Below, one piece after another: positions 9,238 to 16,992 of a stretch of 64,000 bases of DNA. Each line of letters starts with the position of its first letter. Position 1 is the stretch's first letter. The translations under genes and the position numbers were made by a program. This DNA comes from Rhizobium sp. ICMP 5592 (GTDB taxonomy: Bacteria; Pseudomonadota; Alphaproteobacteria; Rhizobiales; Rhizobiaceae). The notes under the pieces are model-generated. The model was not told the origin of the DNA and searched no databases. It was given only the letters and a program-made list of their open reading frames with translations. The DNA is taken from positions 124,001-188,000 of the forward strand of contig NZ_QSNT01000002.1 of assembly GCF_009498525.1 (NCBI RefSeq), written 5' to 3'.

Positions 9238-10122
9238 ATGTCCGCAGAGATGCGTAATTTCGAGATTTTTGAGGTATTGGAGCCCGTCTCCCAGACAATT
9301 CCCTTTGTCTACAGCTCACCCCACAGCGGCCGCATCTATCCGCCCGATTTCATCGCCCAGTCCCGCCTGCAGGGCATCGCCATCCGCCGCTCGGAAGATC
9401 ATTATGTCGATGAGTTGTTTTCGGCGGCGAGCGATCTCGGCGCGCCGTTGCTGCTCGCCAATTTCCCCCGCGCCTATATCGACGTCAATCGCGAGCCCTA
9501 TGAGCTCGATCCACGCATGTTCGATGGAGCGTTGCCGCCTTATGCCAACATCAATTCGCTGCGGGTTGCCGGCGGTCTCGGTACGATCCCGCGAATCGTC
9601 GCGGAAAACATGGAAATCTATGCCCGGCGCGTGCCGGTCGAGGATGCGCTGAGGCGTATCGATACGATCTACAAGCCCTATCATGCGACCCTGCGGCGGC
9701 TGATTGCCCGCACCCATGTCCAGTTCGGTTTCGGCGTTTTGGTCGACTGCCATTCCATGCCAGGCAATATCCGTATCGCCGGCAGCAATGCGCGGCCGGA
9801 TTTCATTCTTGGCGACCGTTATGGCACCAGTGCCTCGGCGGAGCTTTCGCGCGCCGCCATGCAGATCCTTGAGGAGCTGGGCTTCAACGCCGTGCGCAAC
9901 AAGCCCTATGCCGGCGGCTTCATCACCGAGCACTACGGCCGCCCCTCCCGCGGGCTGCATGCCCTCCAGATCGAGGTCAACCGCTCGCTTTATGTCGATG
10001 AAACGACGCTGGAGAAGCGTGCGGATTTCGATCAGGTCGCCGCAGCCATCACCCTGTTCATGAAGCGCATCGCCGAGCATGTGGAATCCTACGCGGGCGA
10101 TCCGGCGCTGGCGGCTGAGTAG
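9238..10122 (+). CDS. N-formylglutamate amidohydrolase family protein (first copy)
   Basis: A 294-residue hydrolase of the HutG/N-formylglutamate amidohydrolase family, which releases formate and glutamate from N-formyl-L-glutamate at the end of one histidine-degradation route. Family motifs SSPHSGRIYP near the N-terminus and DCHSMPG in the middle, plus RPSRGLHALQIEVNR, are present. No other hut genes are nearby, so the real substrate could be another N-acyl amino acid. The start is uncertain among ATGs at 9232, 9238 and 9250. A second, more distant family member lies at 60240-61037. Confidence 0.85.
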   Translation: MSAEMRNFEIFEVLEPVSQTIPFVYSSPHSGRIYPPDFIAQSRLQGIAIRRSEDHYVDELFSAASDLGAPLLLANFPRAYIDVNREPYELDPRMFDGALPPYANINSLRVAGGLGTIPRIVAENMEIYARRVPVEDALRRIDTIYKPYHATLRRLIARTHVQFGFGVLVDCHSMPGNIRIAGSNARPDFILGDRYGTSASAELSRAAMQILEELGFNAVRNKPYAGGFITEHYGRPSRGLHALQIEVNRSLYVDETTLEKRADFDQVAAAITLFMKRIAEHVESYAGDPALAAE

Positions 10123-10276
10123 AGCGTAGCGAAATGTCGATGCCTCGCATGAGGGGCTGTCCCGGATATTCCTGAGCTAACAGAATCTGTCGAATCGTCT
10201 CACTACGGCGATGGCTCGGCGCGGTCGCGCTTGTGTTTGCTGCTCATTTCCGCAGGCGCGGGGGGGGCTCTTCGAC

Positions 10277-10355
10277 AAAAAAAGAACCGCGCTTGTGGCG
10301 CGGCTAAGTCTAGGGAGGAAACACCCAAGGAGGGTATTTACAGTCAGAAGACTGT
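10277..10355 (-). ncRNA. mmgR: suhB-motif / mmgR-type small RNA
   Basis: On the minus strand an RNA of about 79 nt is predicted. It has a 5' hairpin around CAGTCTTCTGACTG, the conserved single-stranded heart TTTCCTCCCT, then a strong terminator stem (10287-10292/10298-10303) followed by seven T residues (10277-10283). This order matches the Rfam suhB motif and the Sinorhizobium mmgR (alpha-r8) RNA, a nitrogen-linked regulator of polyhydroxybutyrate storage whose conserved core is the same CU-rich decamer. Its place next to an inositol-monophosphatase-family gene also fits the family name. Assignment is from remembered motif features, not a covariance search. Confidence 0.85.
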
Positions 10356-10361
10356 AGGGGA

Positions 10362-10390
10362 ATGATGCTACCGCATTGCACAAATGTCAA
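10362..10390 (-). promoter_or_regulatory. Promoter of the mmgR-type RNA
   Basis: On the minus strand a perfect TTGACA (10385-10390) is separated by 17 bp from CATCAT (10362-10367). A start about seven bases further on would give an RNA of 77-79 nt, the size reported for mmgR. Confidence 0.6.
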
Positions 10391-10537
10391 GCAGAATATT
10401 GCAGTGCAAGATATTTAGGCAATTTAGGAATTTCTGCTTGATCTGCGAGCATTCCGCCTCTTGCATCGGCATTCGGTTTGCTTCCCGATCTTTATGCGTT
10501 ATGACTCCGCCCGCCCCGTCATTTATCCGGATCGACC

Positions 10538-11311
10538 ATGCTTCCTGATCGCTCGTTCTTCTATCGTCTGGCCGAAGCGGCCAAGGCCGAAACCCTGCCG
10601 CGCTTTCGCGCCGGTGTCGATGTGGTCAACAAGGAAGCGCAAGGCTTCGATCCGGTGACCGAGGGCGACCGGGCCGCCGAAGTGGCTATCCGGACGCTGA
10701 TCGAGGCGGAGTTTCCCGATCACGGCATTCTGGGCGAGGAGCACGGCAATGTCGGCCTCGACCGCGAGCATGTCTGGGTGATCGACCCGATCGACGGCAC
10801 ACGCGCCTTCATTTCCGGCGTGCCGGTCTGGGGAACGCTGATCGGCCTGCAGAAGAATGGCCGTGCCATCATGGGCATGATCGACCAACCGTTTACCGGC
10901 GAGCGCTATTTTGCCGATGGCAACGGCTCGACCTATTCCGGCCCGGATGGCGAAAAGCGCCTGCAGGTTCGCGATTGCGGTAGTCTGTCGAAGGCGATTC
11001 TCTTCACCACCTCGCCGCATCTCTTCGTCGGCGAGGAGATGGTGAAGTATCGCGAGATCGAGAGCCAGGTGCGGCTCTTCCGCTATGGCACGGATTGCTA
11101 CGCCTATGCGCTGCTTGCCGCCGGTCACGTCGATCTGGTCGTCGAAAATTCGCTGAAGCCCTATGATGTCGGCGGCATCATCCCCGTCATCGAGCAGGCG
11201 GGCGGCATTATCACCACCTGGGACGGTGGTCGGCCGGAAATGGGCGGCACCATCATCGCCGCCGGCAGCCGCGCGGTCTATGAACAGGCGCGGGCCATCC
11301 TGTCGCGTTAA
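10538..11311 (+). CDS. hisN: Inositol monophosphatase family protein, HisN-like
   Basis: A 257-residue Mg2+-dependent phosphatase of the inositol monophosphatase superfamily. Metal-binding motifs GEEHG (residues 66-70) and DPIDGT (83-88) are intact; the third ligand is in KPYDVGG (Asp210). Rhizobial proteins with these features are usually annotated histidinol-phosphatase, the penultimate step of histidine synthesis, but inositol-1-phosphate or other sugar phosphates remain possible from sequence alone. It is transcribed away from the mmgR-type RNA, with more than 180 bp between them. Confidence 0.83.
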   Translation: MLPDRSFFYRLAEAAKAETLPRFRAGVDVVNKEAQGFDPVTEGDRAAEVAIRTLIEAEFPDHGILGEEHGNVGLDREHVWVIDPIDGTRAFISGVPVWGTLIGLQKNGRAIMGMIDQPFTGERYFADGNGSTYSGPDGEKRLQVRDCGSLSKAILFTTSPHLFVGEEMVKYREIESQVRLFRYGTDCYAYALLAAGHVDLVVENSLKPYDVGGIIPVIEQAGGIITTWDGGRPEMGGTIIAAGSRAVYEQARAILSR

Positions 11312-11369
11312 CTCTCGTCTTTAGGCAATACCGGACGGAAAACCGCGAGGCACTTTTCCTGGAATTGCG

Positions 11370-12344
11370 CTAGCTTTCGACTTCCATCGTCTGCGCACTC
11401 GCTTCGGCGTCGCTGCCGGGAATGAAGGCGTTGATGGCGGCAAGCGCCGCATTCCGATAGATATCCCGTTCCTGCAGGATTTCATGCTTGGACCCGTAAA
11501 TGGGTACGAGCTGGGCTGCTCGAAAGTAGCGCGCCAGCCGCTCCTGATCGGCATAGGGCACGATGCCGTCGCGGGTCGGCGCGATCAGTACGGTCGGAAT
11601 GCTGATCGAGAACAGATGCTCGGGCCTGGTGACATGGTCGATGGTGCGGAAGGCTTCCGACAGCCAGCGCGCCGTTGGCGGGCCGAGCACGAGCTGCGGA
11701 TAGGCGGCGGCGATTTCAGTGTTGCGCCGATAGCGCCGCTCGTCGCTGGTCAGCAGGTTTTCGGAGAAGGGCCTTTCCAGATTTTTCTTGCTGAATTGGA
11801 TCCGGCCAAGACCGATCGCGCTGACTGCGCTTGAGAGCGCGCGCACGAGACCGGGCGACGCTCCCTGGCCCATGAGGCCGACGAAGGGCGCGAGCAGCAC
11901 CATGCGCTCGATCCGGCTCGCAAGCCGGGGTGCCGCCGACAGCGCGATCAGCGCGCCGGTCGAATGCGCCAGCAGGAAGAAGGGCAGGCGCGTGTCCGGC
12001 AGCACGATCTTGTCGAGGAAGGCGGTGAGATCGCGTTCGTAATCGGAAAAATGGCGGACATGCCCGCGCCGCGGATCCTTCAACAGCCGCTCGGAGCCGC
12101 CCTGGCCGCGCAGATCGAAGGTTGCGACCCACAGGCCCTTGGCGGTGAGATCGCGGATTGTCTCCAGATATTTTTCGATGAACTCGTTGCGGCCCTGCAG
12201 CAGCAGCACGGTTCCTTTGGCGACAGGCTGCTCGCTGCGGAAGACGGCATAGCGCAGCTTGCGCCCGTCAAAGCTCTCGAAGAACCCCTCGATGCGGTTT
12301 TCCGGCACCGGATTGTCTGGCGTGGAATAGAGGATCGAATCCAT
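11370..12344 (-). CDS. Alpha/beta hydrolase, lysophospholipase-like
   Basis: A 324-residue cytoplasmic alpha/beta hydrolase resembling the PldB/monoacylglycerol-lipase (Hydrolase_4) group. The nucleophile Ser128 lies in AHSTGA, where the first Gly of the usual GxSxG is Ala. The charge relay is completed by Asp259 (APTRDG) and His287 (SKHEI). The RGQGGS segment (residues 79-84) is also typical. No signal peptide is seen. Substrate not determinable; a lysophospholipid or other acyl ester is the family expectation. Confidence 0.85.
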   Translation of the reverse strand: MDSILYSTPDNPVPENRIEGFFESFDGRKLRYAVFRSEQPVAKGTVLLLQGRNEFIEKYLETIRDLTAKGLWVATFDLRGQGGSERLLKDPRRGHVRHFSDYERDLTAFLDKIVLPDTRLPFFLLAHSTGALIALSAAPRLASRIERMVLLAPFVGLMGQGASPGLVRALSSAVSAIGLGRIQFSKKNLERPFSENLLTSDERRYRRNTEIAAAYPQLVLGPPTARWLSEAFRTIDHVTRPEHLFSISIPTVLIAPTRDGIVPYADQERLARYFRAAQLVPIYGSKHEILQERDIYRNAALAAINAFIPGSDAEASAQTMEVES

Positions 12345-12534
12345 GACGATGTCGCGCCTCGCTAGCGGGTTGTTCTTCTGAAGGGGATAGCGCAGGCAGG
12401 GGGAATTGCAACAGGTTTATTGGCGGTCCTTGCGGTCGAATATCCGGTGTCTATATTCCTCCATCAGCCTCTCTGATGGCAGCGCTGGTACCTAAGACGC
12501 TTCCAAATACGGCCTTCTCCAAACATTGTCTTCA

Positions 12535-13602
12535 TCAGGCCTTTGGTGTCGCACCGCGTCGTTCAAGTGCGGTTTTGCGGATGATGTCGGCGATTTCCGG
12601 GCTGCTGCTGGACAGCATCTGGAAATCCGACGAATAGAGCGATAACAGCGAGACTTCAGTCGCGGCACTGACGGTTGCTGAGCGGGGCTCGCCGCTGATC
12701 AGCGCCATCTCGCCGAAGAAGCTGCCGGGGCCGAGCTCTACAGGGTTCGGCGTGGCGACGCTGACGCGGCCCTCGGCGATGAAGAACATCTGATCGCCAG
12801 TCTCGCCCTTGCGGCAGATTATGGCGCCGGCCGGCACAACACGAGGTCTCAATGCTCTCACGATCTCGATGAGTGCGGTCGAACCAAGCTTTTCAAACAG
12901 CGGTACTGCTGCAACCAGCTGCCAATTGCGCACGAAGTCCTGGCGACGAACTTCTTCATAGAAGCCGGTGGCGAGGATGCCGGCCCACAGCGCAAAGATG
13001 CCTATACCGCTCATCATGACCAGCCCGGCAAGGACGCGACCGGCGAAGCTTTGTGGAATCTCGTCGCCATAGCCGGTGGTCGATAGCGTGACCACCGCCC
13101 ACCACATCGCCAGGGGGATGCTGCCGAACTTGTCAGGCTGGACGTCGCGCTCGATGATATACGCTGCGAGTGCCGCGCCGAACAGAACGATGCCGAAAAT
13201 CGAGGTGACGCCGATCAGGTTCCGCGCCTCTTTGGTCAGCACCCTGCCCAGCAGTTGGAAGAAGGTCGAACCGCGCAGTGGCTTCAGCAGCCAGATGGCA
13301 CAATAGAGGCTTTGGTCGCGCCCGCGGACGAAAAGCAATGCGATCACGGGGACCAAAACCGCAAGCACGTCGACGGTGGTTTCCAGCGCCCTGCCGCGAG
13401 CCTCTCTCGACCGCTGCATGAACAGCGTCTCGATCAATTGCAAAACATAGGCGGCCCAGACGCTGGCGAGCAGTCCTTCCAAGACGAGTCTGGTCTGTCC
13501 GGCTATATCAGGCGTCGTCAGCGCAGCCACTGTCAATAGACCGATTGCGGCGAGCAGCACGTTCAGCGATGCGGAAATCTTCGAGAAAGGGAGCGCCGAC
13601 AT
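12535..13602 (-). CDS. Cyclic-nucleotide-gated potassium channel
   Basis: A 355-residue inner-membrane channel with the architecture of MloK1 from Mesorhizobium. It has six hydrophobic segments, a pore with selectivity filter TTGYGD (residues 175-180), and a C-terminal cyclic-nucleotide-binding domain containing FFGEMALISGEPRSATV (295-311), where Arg307 should contact the nucleotide phosphate. The S4 region has few regularly spaced positive charges, which suggests ligand rather than voltage control. Length matches MloK1 (355 residues). No partner gene is adjacent. Confidence 0.93.
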   Translation of the reverse strand: MSALPFSKISASLNVLLAAIGLLTVAALTTPDIAGQTRLVLEGLLASVWAAYVLQLIETLFMQRSREARGRALETTVDVLAVLVPVIALLFVRGRDQSLYCAIWLLKPLRGSTFFQLLGRVLTKEARNLIGVTSIFGIVLFGAALAAYIIERDVQPDKFGSIPLAMWWAVVTLSTTGYGDEIPQSFAGRVLAGLVMMSGIGIFALWAGILATGFYEEVRRQDFVRNWQLVAAVPLFEKLGSTALIEIVRALRPRVVPAGAIICRKGETGDQMFFIAEGRVSVATPNPVELGPGSFFGEMALISGEPRSATVSAATEVSLLSLYSSDFQMLSSSSPEIADIIRKTALERRGATPKA

Positions 13603-13899
13603 TCAATACCCCGACTGGGCAGCCACTCTCCCAGAATAGGACGTCTTCGGTCCAAACGTAAAGGGCTTGCGGGACAGGCACGGCAACCAAGTGTTGACCA
13701 GTGAAATAAGCCATTTGTGGCTGACTTTTCAATCAGATTTCAATTGTTTCGGACATTCCTTGCAATCGCGGAAGACTATGCCGGTTAAGGCGATCATGAG
13801 GTCGCGCGAGACGTTGGGGGAGTTGCAATAGATTTTTGCTTTTCTCGGCATGACGAGCGGCCACCTCCATGCTGTGCCCAGCATGCACCTCCTGGGCCC
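13603..13899. other. Intergenic stretch, no feature recognised
   Basis: About 300 bp between the channel gene start and the Lrp-family regulator stop. No gene, RNA or convincing hairpin was identified; it should hold the channel promoter. Confidence 0.4.
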
Positions 13900-14379
13900 T
13901 TATTGCTGTCCGACATCCAGCGGAAAACCCTTGAAAGGCTTAATCTCCTTTAGAACGAACGTTGTCTGCATCTCCTTGATGCGCGGCAGGCGGCGCACCA
14001 CCCGCATGGCGAAGTCGGCGTAGCTGTCGAGGTCCGCGGCCACGACTTGCAGCAGAAAATCAGCGTCTCCGGCTATGCTGTAGCAGGCGACGACCTCGCT
14101 CAGTTTCAGGACGTCTTGCGAGAATTCCTCGGCTTCCGCCTCGCTATGACTGTCGATCTTGACCCTGATGAAGGCGAGAACGCCGAGGCCGATCTGCCGC
14201 CGGTCCAGAACCGCCGTATAGCTCTGGATGACGCCGCTCTCCTCGAGTTGCCGAACCCGCCGCCAGCAGGGCGAGGTCGAGAGCCCGACCTCGGAAGAGA
14301 GTGCCTGATTCGTCAGACGGCCATCATTCTGGAGGGCACTCAGGATGCGCGTATCGACAGGTTCGAGTGGAAAGGGCAT
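13900..14379 (-). CDS. Lrp/AsnC family transcriptional regulator
   Basis: A 159-residue regulator. The N-terminal winged helix-turn-helix (about residues 5-60: ILSALQNDGRLTNQALSSEVGLSTSPCWRRVRQLEE) is followed by a ligand-binding RAM domain (about 68-145) with the usual DADFLLQVV segment. Such proteins form octamers and sense amino acids. It is transcribed divergently from a DUF2000 gene across a short AT-rich palindromic region, so it probably controls that gene and itself. The effector is unknown. Confidence 0.92.
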   Translation of the reverse strand: MPFPLEPVDTRILSALQNDGRLTNQALSSEVGLSTSPCWRRVRQLEESGVIQSYTAVLDRRQIGLGVLAFIRVKIDSHSEAEAEEFSQDVLKLSEVVACYSIAGDADFLLQVVAADLDSYADFAMRVVRRLPRIKEMQTTFVLKEIKPFKGFPLDVGQQ

Positions 14380-14398
14380 GCTTCACCTTAATGAGAGT

Positions 14399-14433
14399 TA
14401 AATTAGGTAGATCCTACCATAATTGGTAATTTA
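14399..14433. promoter_or_regulatory. Candidate Lrp operator in the divergent region
   Basis: Nested dyad symmetry in an AT-rich island. TAAATTA (14399-14405) and its complement TAATTTA (14427-14433) flank GGTAG-ATC-CTACC (14406-14418), which overlaps ACC-ATAATT-GGT (14416-14427). It lies 20 bp from the regulator start and about 80 bp from the DUF2000 start. Confidence 0.55.
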
Positions 14434-14509
14434 TAGGCAATGAAAGGCAGGATCATTCGCGGGGAGCGATATATTCTGCAGCGCAAATCCACTCCTGCCG
14501 CAGGTTCCC

Positions 14510-14926
14510 ATGCTCCCCGATACTCGTCTCGCCATCGTCATCAATCCTGAACTGCCGCTCGGTTTGATCGCCAACACGGCGGGCGCGATCGCCATTGGTC
14601 TCGGCGCCCGATTTCCGGGTCTTGCGGCCCGCCAGCTTGCCGATCGCGACGATCGTACCATCGATATCAGCTCCAACCTGCCGGTTCCGATCCTGCAGGC
14701 GGATGCGGATACGATCCGGGCGCTGATGCTGAAGGCCCTGCCGCAGCCGGACGAACGGGGAATCGTCCCTTTCCCGGCCTTCGCGCGGTCGCTGCACGCC
14801 TATGCGGACTATGAGGCGACATTCCCCGGCCGGGATCTGTCGGAAGAGGTGATCGACGGCCTGGGGCTCGTGGGTCCCTCGAAATGGGTGAAGTCGCTGA
14901 CGGGATCGTTGAAGCTTTTGCGGTAG
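14510..14926 (+). CDS. DUF2000 family protein
   Basis: A 138-residue small cytoplasmic protein matching DUF2000, which has a peptidyl-tRNA-hydrolase-II-like fold but no proven function. The start MLPDTRLAIVINPELPLGLIANTAGAI is family-typical, and a second block near SLHAYADYEATFPGRDL is recognisable. It is transcribed divergently from the Lrp-family regulator with the candidate operator between them, which suggests amino-acid-responsive control. Confidence 0.8.
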   Translation: MLPDTRLAIVINPELPLGLIANTAGAIAIGLGARFPGLAARQLADRDDRTIDISSNLPVPILQADADTIRALMLKALPQPDERGIVPFPAFARSLHAYADYEATFPGRDLSEEVIDGLGLVGPSKWVKSLTGSLKLLR

Positions 14927-14949
14927 GCTCGATCGCCACCGCATTGCAT

Positions 14950-15060
14950 AAAAAAGGCCGGCTTGCGGAGATAGAGAGATCCGCTGAGCCGGCCGAGTAA
15001 GGACTGAAGAAGAAGGGACGATATGCTTCAGTCATCGGATGTATTTGATGCATCCGACGG
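14950..15060 (-). ncRNA. Candidate small RNA with three hairpins and U6 tail
   Basis: Read on the minus strand, three stems follow one another: TCGGATG/CATCCGA (15035-15041/15051-15057), GACTGAAG/CTTCAGTC (15002-15009/15026-15033) with a pyrimidine-rich loop containing CCCTTCTTC, and a long terminator stem GGCCGGCT/AGCCGGCC (14956-14963/14987-14994) followed by six T residues (14950-14955). No minus-strand gene lies upstream to need this terminator, so an independent RNA of about 105 nt is the simplest reading. AT-rich TATAAC/CAATAT boxes lie just upstream, but the 5' end is not fixed. No match to a remembered rhizobial RNA family was made. Confidence 0.6.
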
Positions 15061-15169
15061 TTATATTGATAGTACCGCCAGCCTGAACGGGTGCCGAACC
15101 GGGTGTTCATCTGCGGTTCACGCGGCTTTTCGCCGAAATCCGGGGCAGGCCATCGGGGTCTTGAACTCC

Positions 15170-15293
15170 CGAAATGCGATCACCATCTCCATTCTGCGGG
15201 TGCCAAACGGGCCTGCAAAACCGTCCCGAGGCCGCCCAGAGCGGGGTCACGGGGCAAATCGTAAATCGCAATCGTCGCTCACAGGAGGACACC
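15170..15293 (+). promoter_or_regulatory. ROSE-type RNA thermometer in the hsp20 leader
   Basis: The last leader hairpin (15274-15290) buries the Shine-Dalgarno. GUC-G-CUC pairs with GAG-GAC around a short loop, leaving one bulged G opposite the ribosome binding site. The strand opposite the site contains UCGCU, matching the UYGCU signature of ROSE elements that repress small heat-shock genes at low temperature. A further hairpin (about 15222-15253, CCGT...ACGG) precedes it, as expected for a multi-stem ROSE. The upstream boundary is approximate. Confidence 0.75.
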
Positions 15294-15758
15294 ATGCGTC
15301 ACGTAGACTTTACTCCCCTTTACCGTTCCACCGTCGGTTTCGACCGTCTCTTCACCATGCTCGACAGCCTTGCGCAGCCGGATCAGGGTCAGACCTATCC
15401 GCCCTACAACATCGAGCGCACCGGTGAGAACACCTATCGCATCACAATGGCCGTTGCCGGTTTCGACGAAAAGGAACTGAGCATCGAGGCTCACGCCCAT
15501 GTTCTGCAGGTCAAGGGTGAAAAGAGCGAAGAGCCGACCGAGGCCAGCGAATATCTCTATCGCGGTATTGCCAAGCGCGCCTTCGAGCGTCGCTTCCAGC
15601 TTGCCGATCATGTCGAGGTTCAGGCGGCTTCTCTGAAGAATGGTCTGTTGCACATCGATCTGCTGCGCAACATTCCGGAAGCCATGAAGCCCCGCCGCAT
15701 CTCCATTGCCGCCGAGCCGGTCGATACTCCGAAGGCGATCGAAGCTCATATCAACTAA
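15294..15758 (+). CDS. hsp20: Small heat-shock protein Hsp20 (IbpA type)
   Basis: A 154-residue alpha-crystallin-family chaperone. It holds unfolding proteins in the cytoplasm for later refolding by DnaK/ClpB. The alpha-crystallin domain runs from about residue 37 (YNIERTGENTYRITMAVAGF) to 140, ending in the conserved AASLKNGLLHIDL. The C-terminal PRRISIA segment provides the I-x-I-type anchoring motif. The ATG follows AGGAGGA. Translation is probably temperature-controlled by the upstream ROSE hairpin. Class A rhizobial hsp20 genes have this length and control. Confidence 0.95.
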   Translation: MRHVDFTPLYRSTVGFDRLFTMLDSLAQPDQGQTYPPYNIERTGENTYRITMAVAGFDEKELSIEAHAHVLQVKGEKSEEPTEASEYLYRGIAKRAFERRFQLADHVEVQAASLKNGLLHIDLLRNIPEAMKPRRISIAAEPVDTPKAIEAHIN

Positions 15759-15807
15759 TCGTCGTCAGCCGACAGGCTGAGGACAGATCCTCCCAAGATC
15801 AAAAAGT

Positions 15808-15843
15808 AAGGCGGCGCTCCGATGGGGCGCCGCCTTTGTCTTT
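15808..15843 (+). terminator. Terminator after hsp20
   Basis: A GC-rich stem AAGGCGGCGC...GCGCCGCCTT with a short loop is followed by TGTCTTT, between the convergent hsp20 and SBF-transporter genes. Confidence 0.7.
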
Positions 15844-15861
15844 CATGCTATCGGGATGTAG

Positions 15862-16881
15862 CTAGGCTGCGTTCGTGGCTCCATTGGCCTCGGTTTCCGC
15901 CTTGGCCGTCTCCCGCCTCTTGGCCGCATCGGCATATTTCTGGGCAAGGAAGGCGCAGGTCATCAGCTGGATCTGGTGGAACAGCATCAGCGGCAGGACG
16001 ATGGCGCCGATACCCTGGCCGGCGAAGATGACATTGGCCATCGGCACGCCGCTTGCCAGCGACTTCTTCGAGCCGCAGAAGGTGATAGTGATCTCGTCGG
16101 CCTTGGAGAAGCCAAGCGCGCGGCTGCCGAACATGGTGATGCAGAGCACCGTGGCCAGAAGTACCATGTTGGCGACGATCACGGTGGCGATGTCGAGCAG
16201 AGAGAAGGTGTGCCAAAGTCCCTCAACGACGGCCTCGCTGAAGGCTGAATAGACGACCATCAGGATCGAGCCGCGATCGACCGGCATCAGGATCTTCTTC
16301 TTCGAGCGGATCCAGTCACCGATCCACGGCTGCAGAAGCTGGCCGGCGATAAAGGGGGCGAGCAGCTGAAGCATGATCTGCCACAGCACGTCCCAGGAAA
16401 AGCCGCCGCCCTGGCCGCCGACCGAAAACAGCACGCCGACGAGCAGCGGCGTCAGGAACATGCCGAAGATGTTCGAGGCGGAAGCAGAGCAGATGGCGGC
16501 CGGAACGTTGCCGCCGGCGATCGATGTGAAGGCGATGGACGACTGCACGGTCGAGGGCAGCACGCTCAAGAACAGCAGGCCTGTATAGAGCGACACCGGC
16601 AGGATGCTGTTCGGGACGATATGGCCGATGCCGAGCACCAGCAGCGGGAAAATGCCGAAGGTGGTCAGTAAGATGATCAGATGCAGCCGCCAATGCAGCA
16701 TGCCGGCGATGACGACATCGCGCGACAGGCGCGCGCCGTGCAGGAAGAACAGCAGGCCGATCGCGAAATTCGTGGCGATACTGAAATAGTGAGCACTCGC
16801 TCCCTGAACGGGAAAGAAGGAAGCCGTCAGGACCGTCAGGACGAGCAGCATGGTGAAGGTGTCTGGAAGAAAGCGGCGCAT
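15862..16881 (-). CDS. SBF-like (bile acid:sodium symporter family) transporter
   Basis: A 339-residue inner-membrane protein with about ten hydrophobic helices. It resembles the SBF-like/YfeH group of the bile acid:Na+ symporter superfamily. Conserved blocks include FFLHGARLS near the N-terminus, LPSTVQSSIAFTSIAGGN, and FCGSKKSLASGVPMANVIF, which contain the helix-breaking motifs of the two inverted repeats. Substrate unknown; bacterial members carry organic anions. It is divergent from a LysR regulator with a dyad between them, so LysR control is likely. Confidence 0.85.
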   Translation of the reverse strand: MRRFLPDTFTMLLVLTVLTASFFPVQGASAHYFSIATNFAIGLLFFLHGARLSRDVVIAGMLHWRLHLIILLTTFGIFPLLVLGIGHIVPNSILPVSLYTGLLFLSVLPSTVQSSIAFTSIAGGNVPAAICSASASNIFGMFLTPLLVGVLFSVGGQGGGFSWDVLWQIMLQLLAPFIAGQLLQPWIGDWIRSKKKILMPVDRGSILMVVYSAFSEAVVEGLWHTFSLLDIATVIVANMVLLATVLCITMFGSRALGFSKADEITITFCGSKKSLASGVPMANVIFAGQGIGAIVLPLMLFHQIQLMTCAFLAQKYADAAKRRETAKAETEANGATNAA

Positions 16882-16923
16882 CGTGCCAACCCCAATCGCA
16901 ATTTTATAAGCCGTAAGAATAGT

Positions 16924-16960
16924 CCTTGCAGATAGACCTATCGTGATCCACGATGCAAGG
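16924..16960. promoter_or_regulatory. Candidate LysR operator dyad
   Basis: CCTTGCA (16924-16930) and TGCAAGG (16954-16960) form widely spaced arms. Inside lies a second dyad ATCGTG-ATC-CACGAT (16940-16954). The block is centred in the short space between the divergent transporter and LysR genes. Confidence 0.5.
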
Positions 16961-16992
16961 AATAACAGTTATCGCAATTCAGGATAAAGGTG

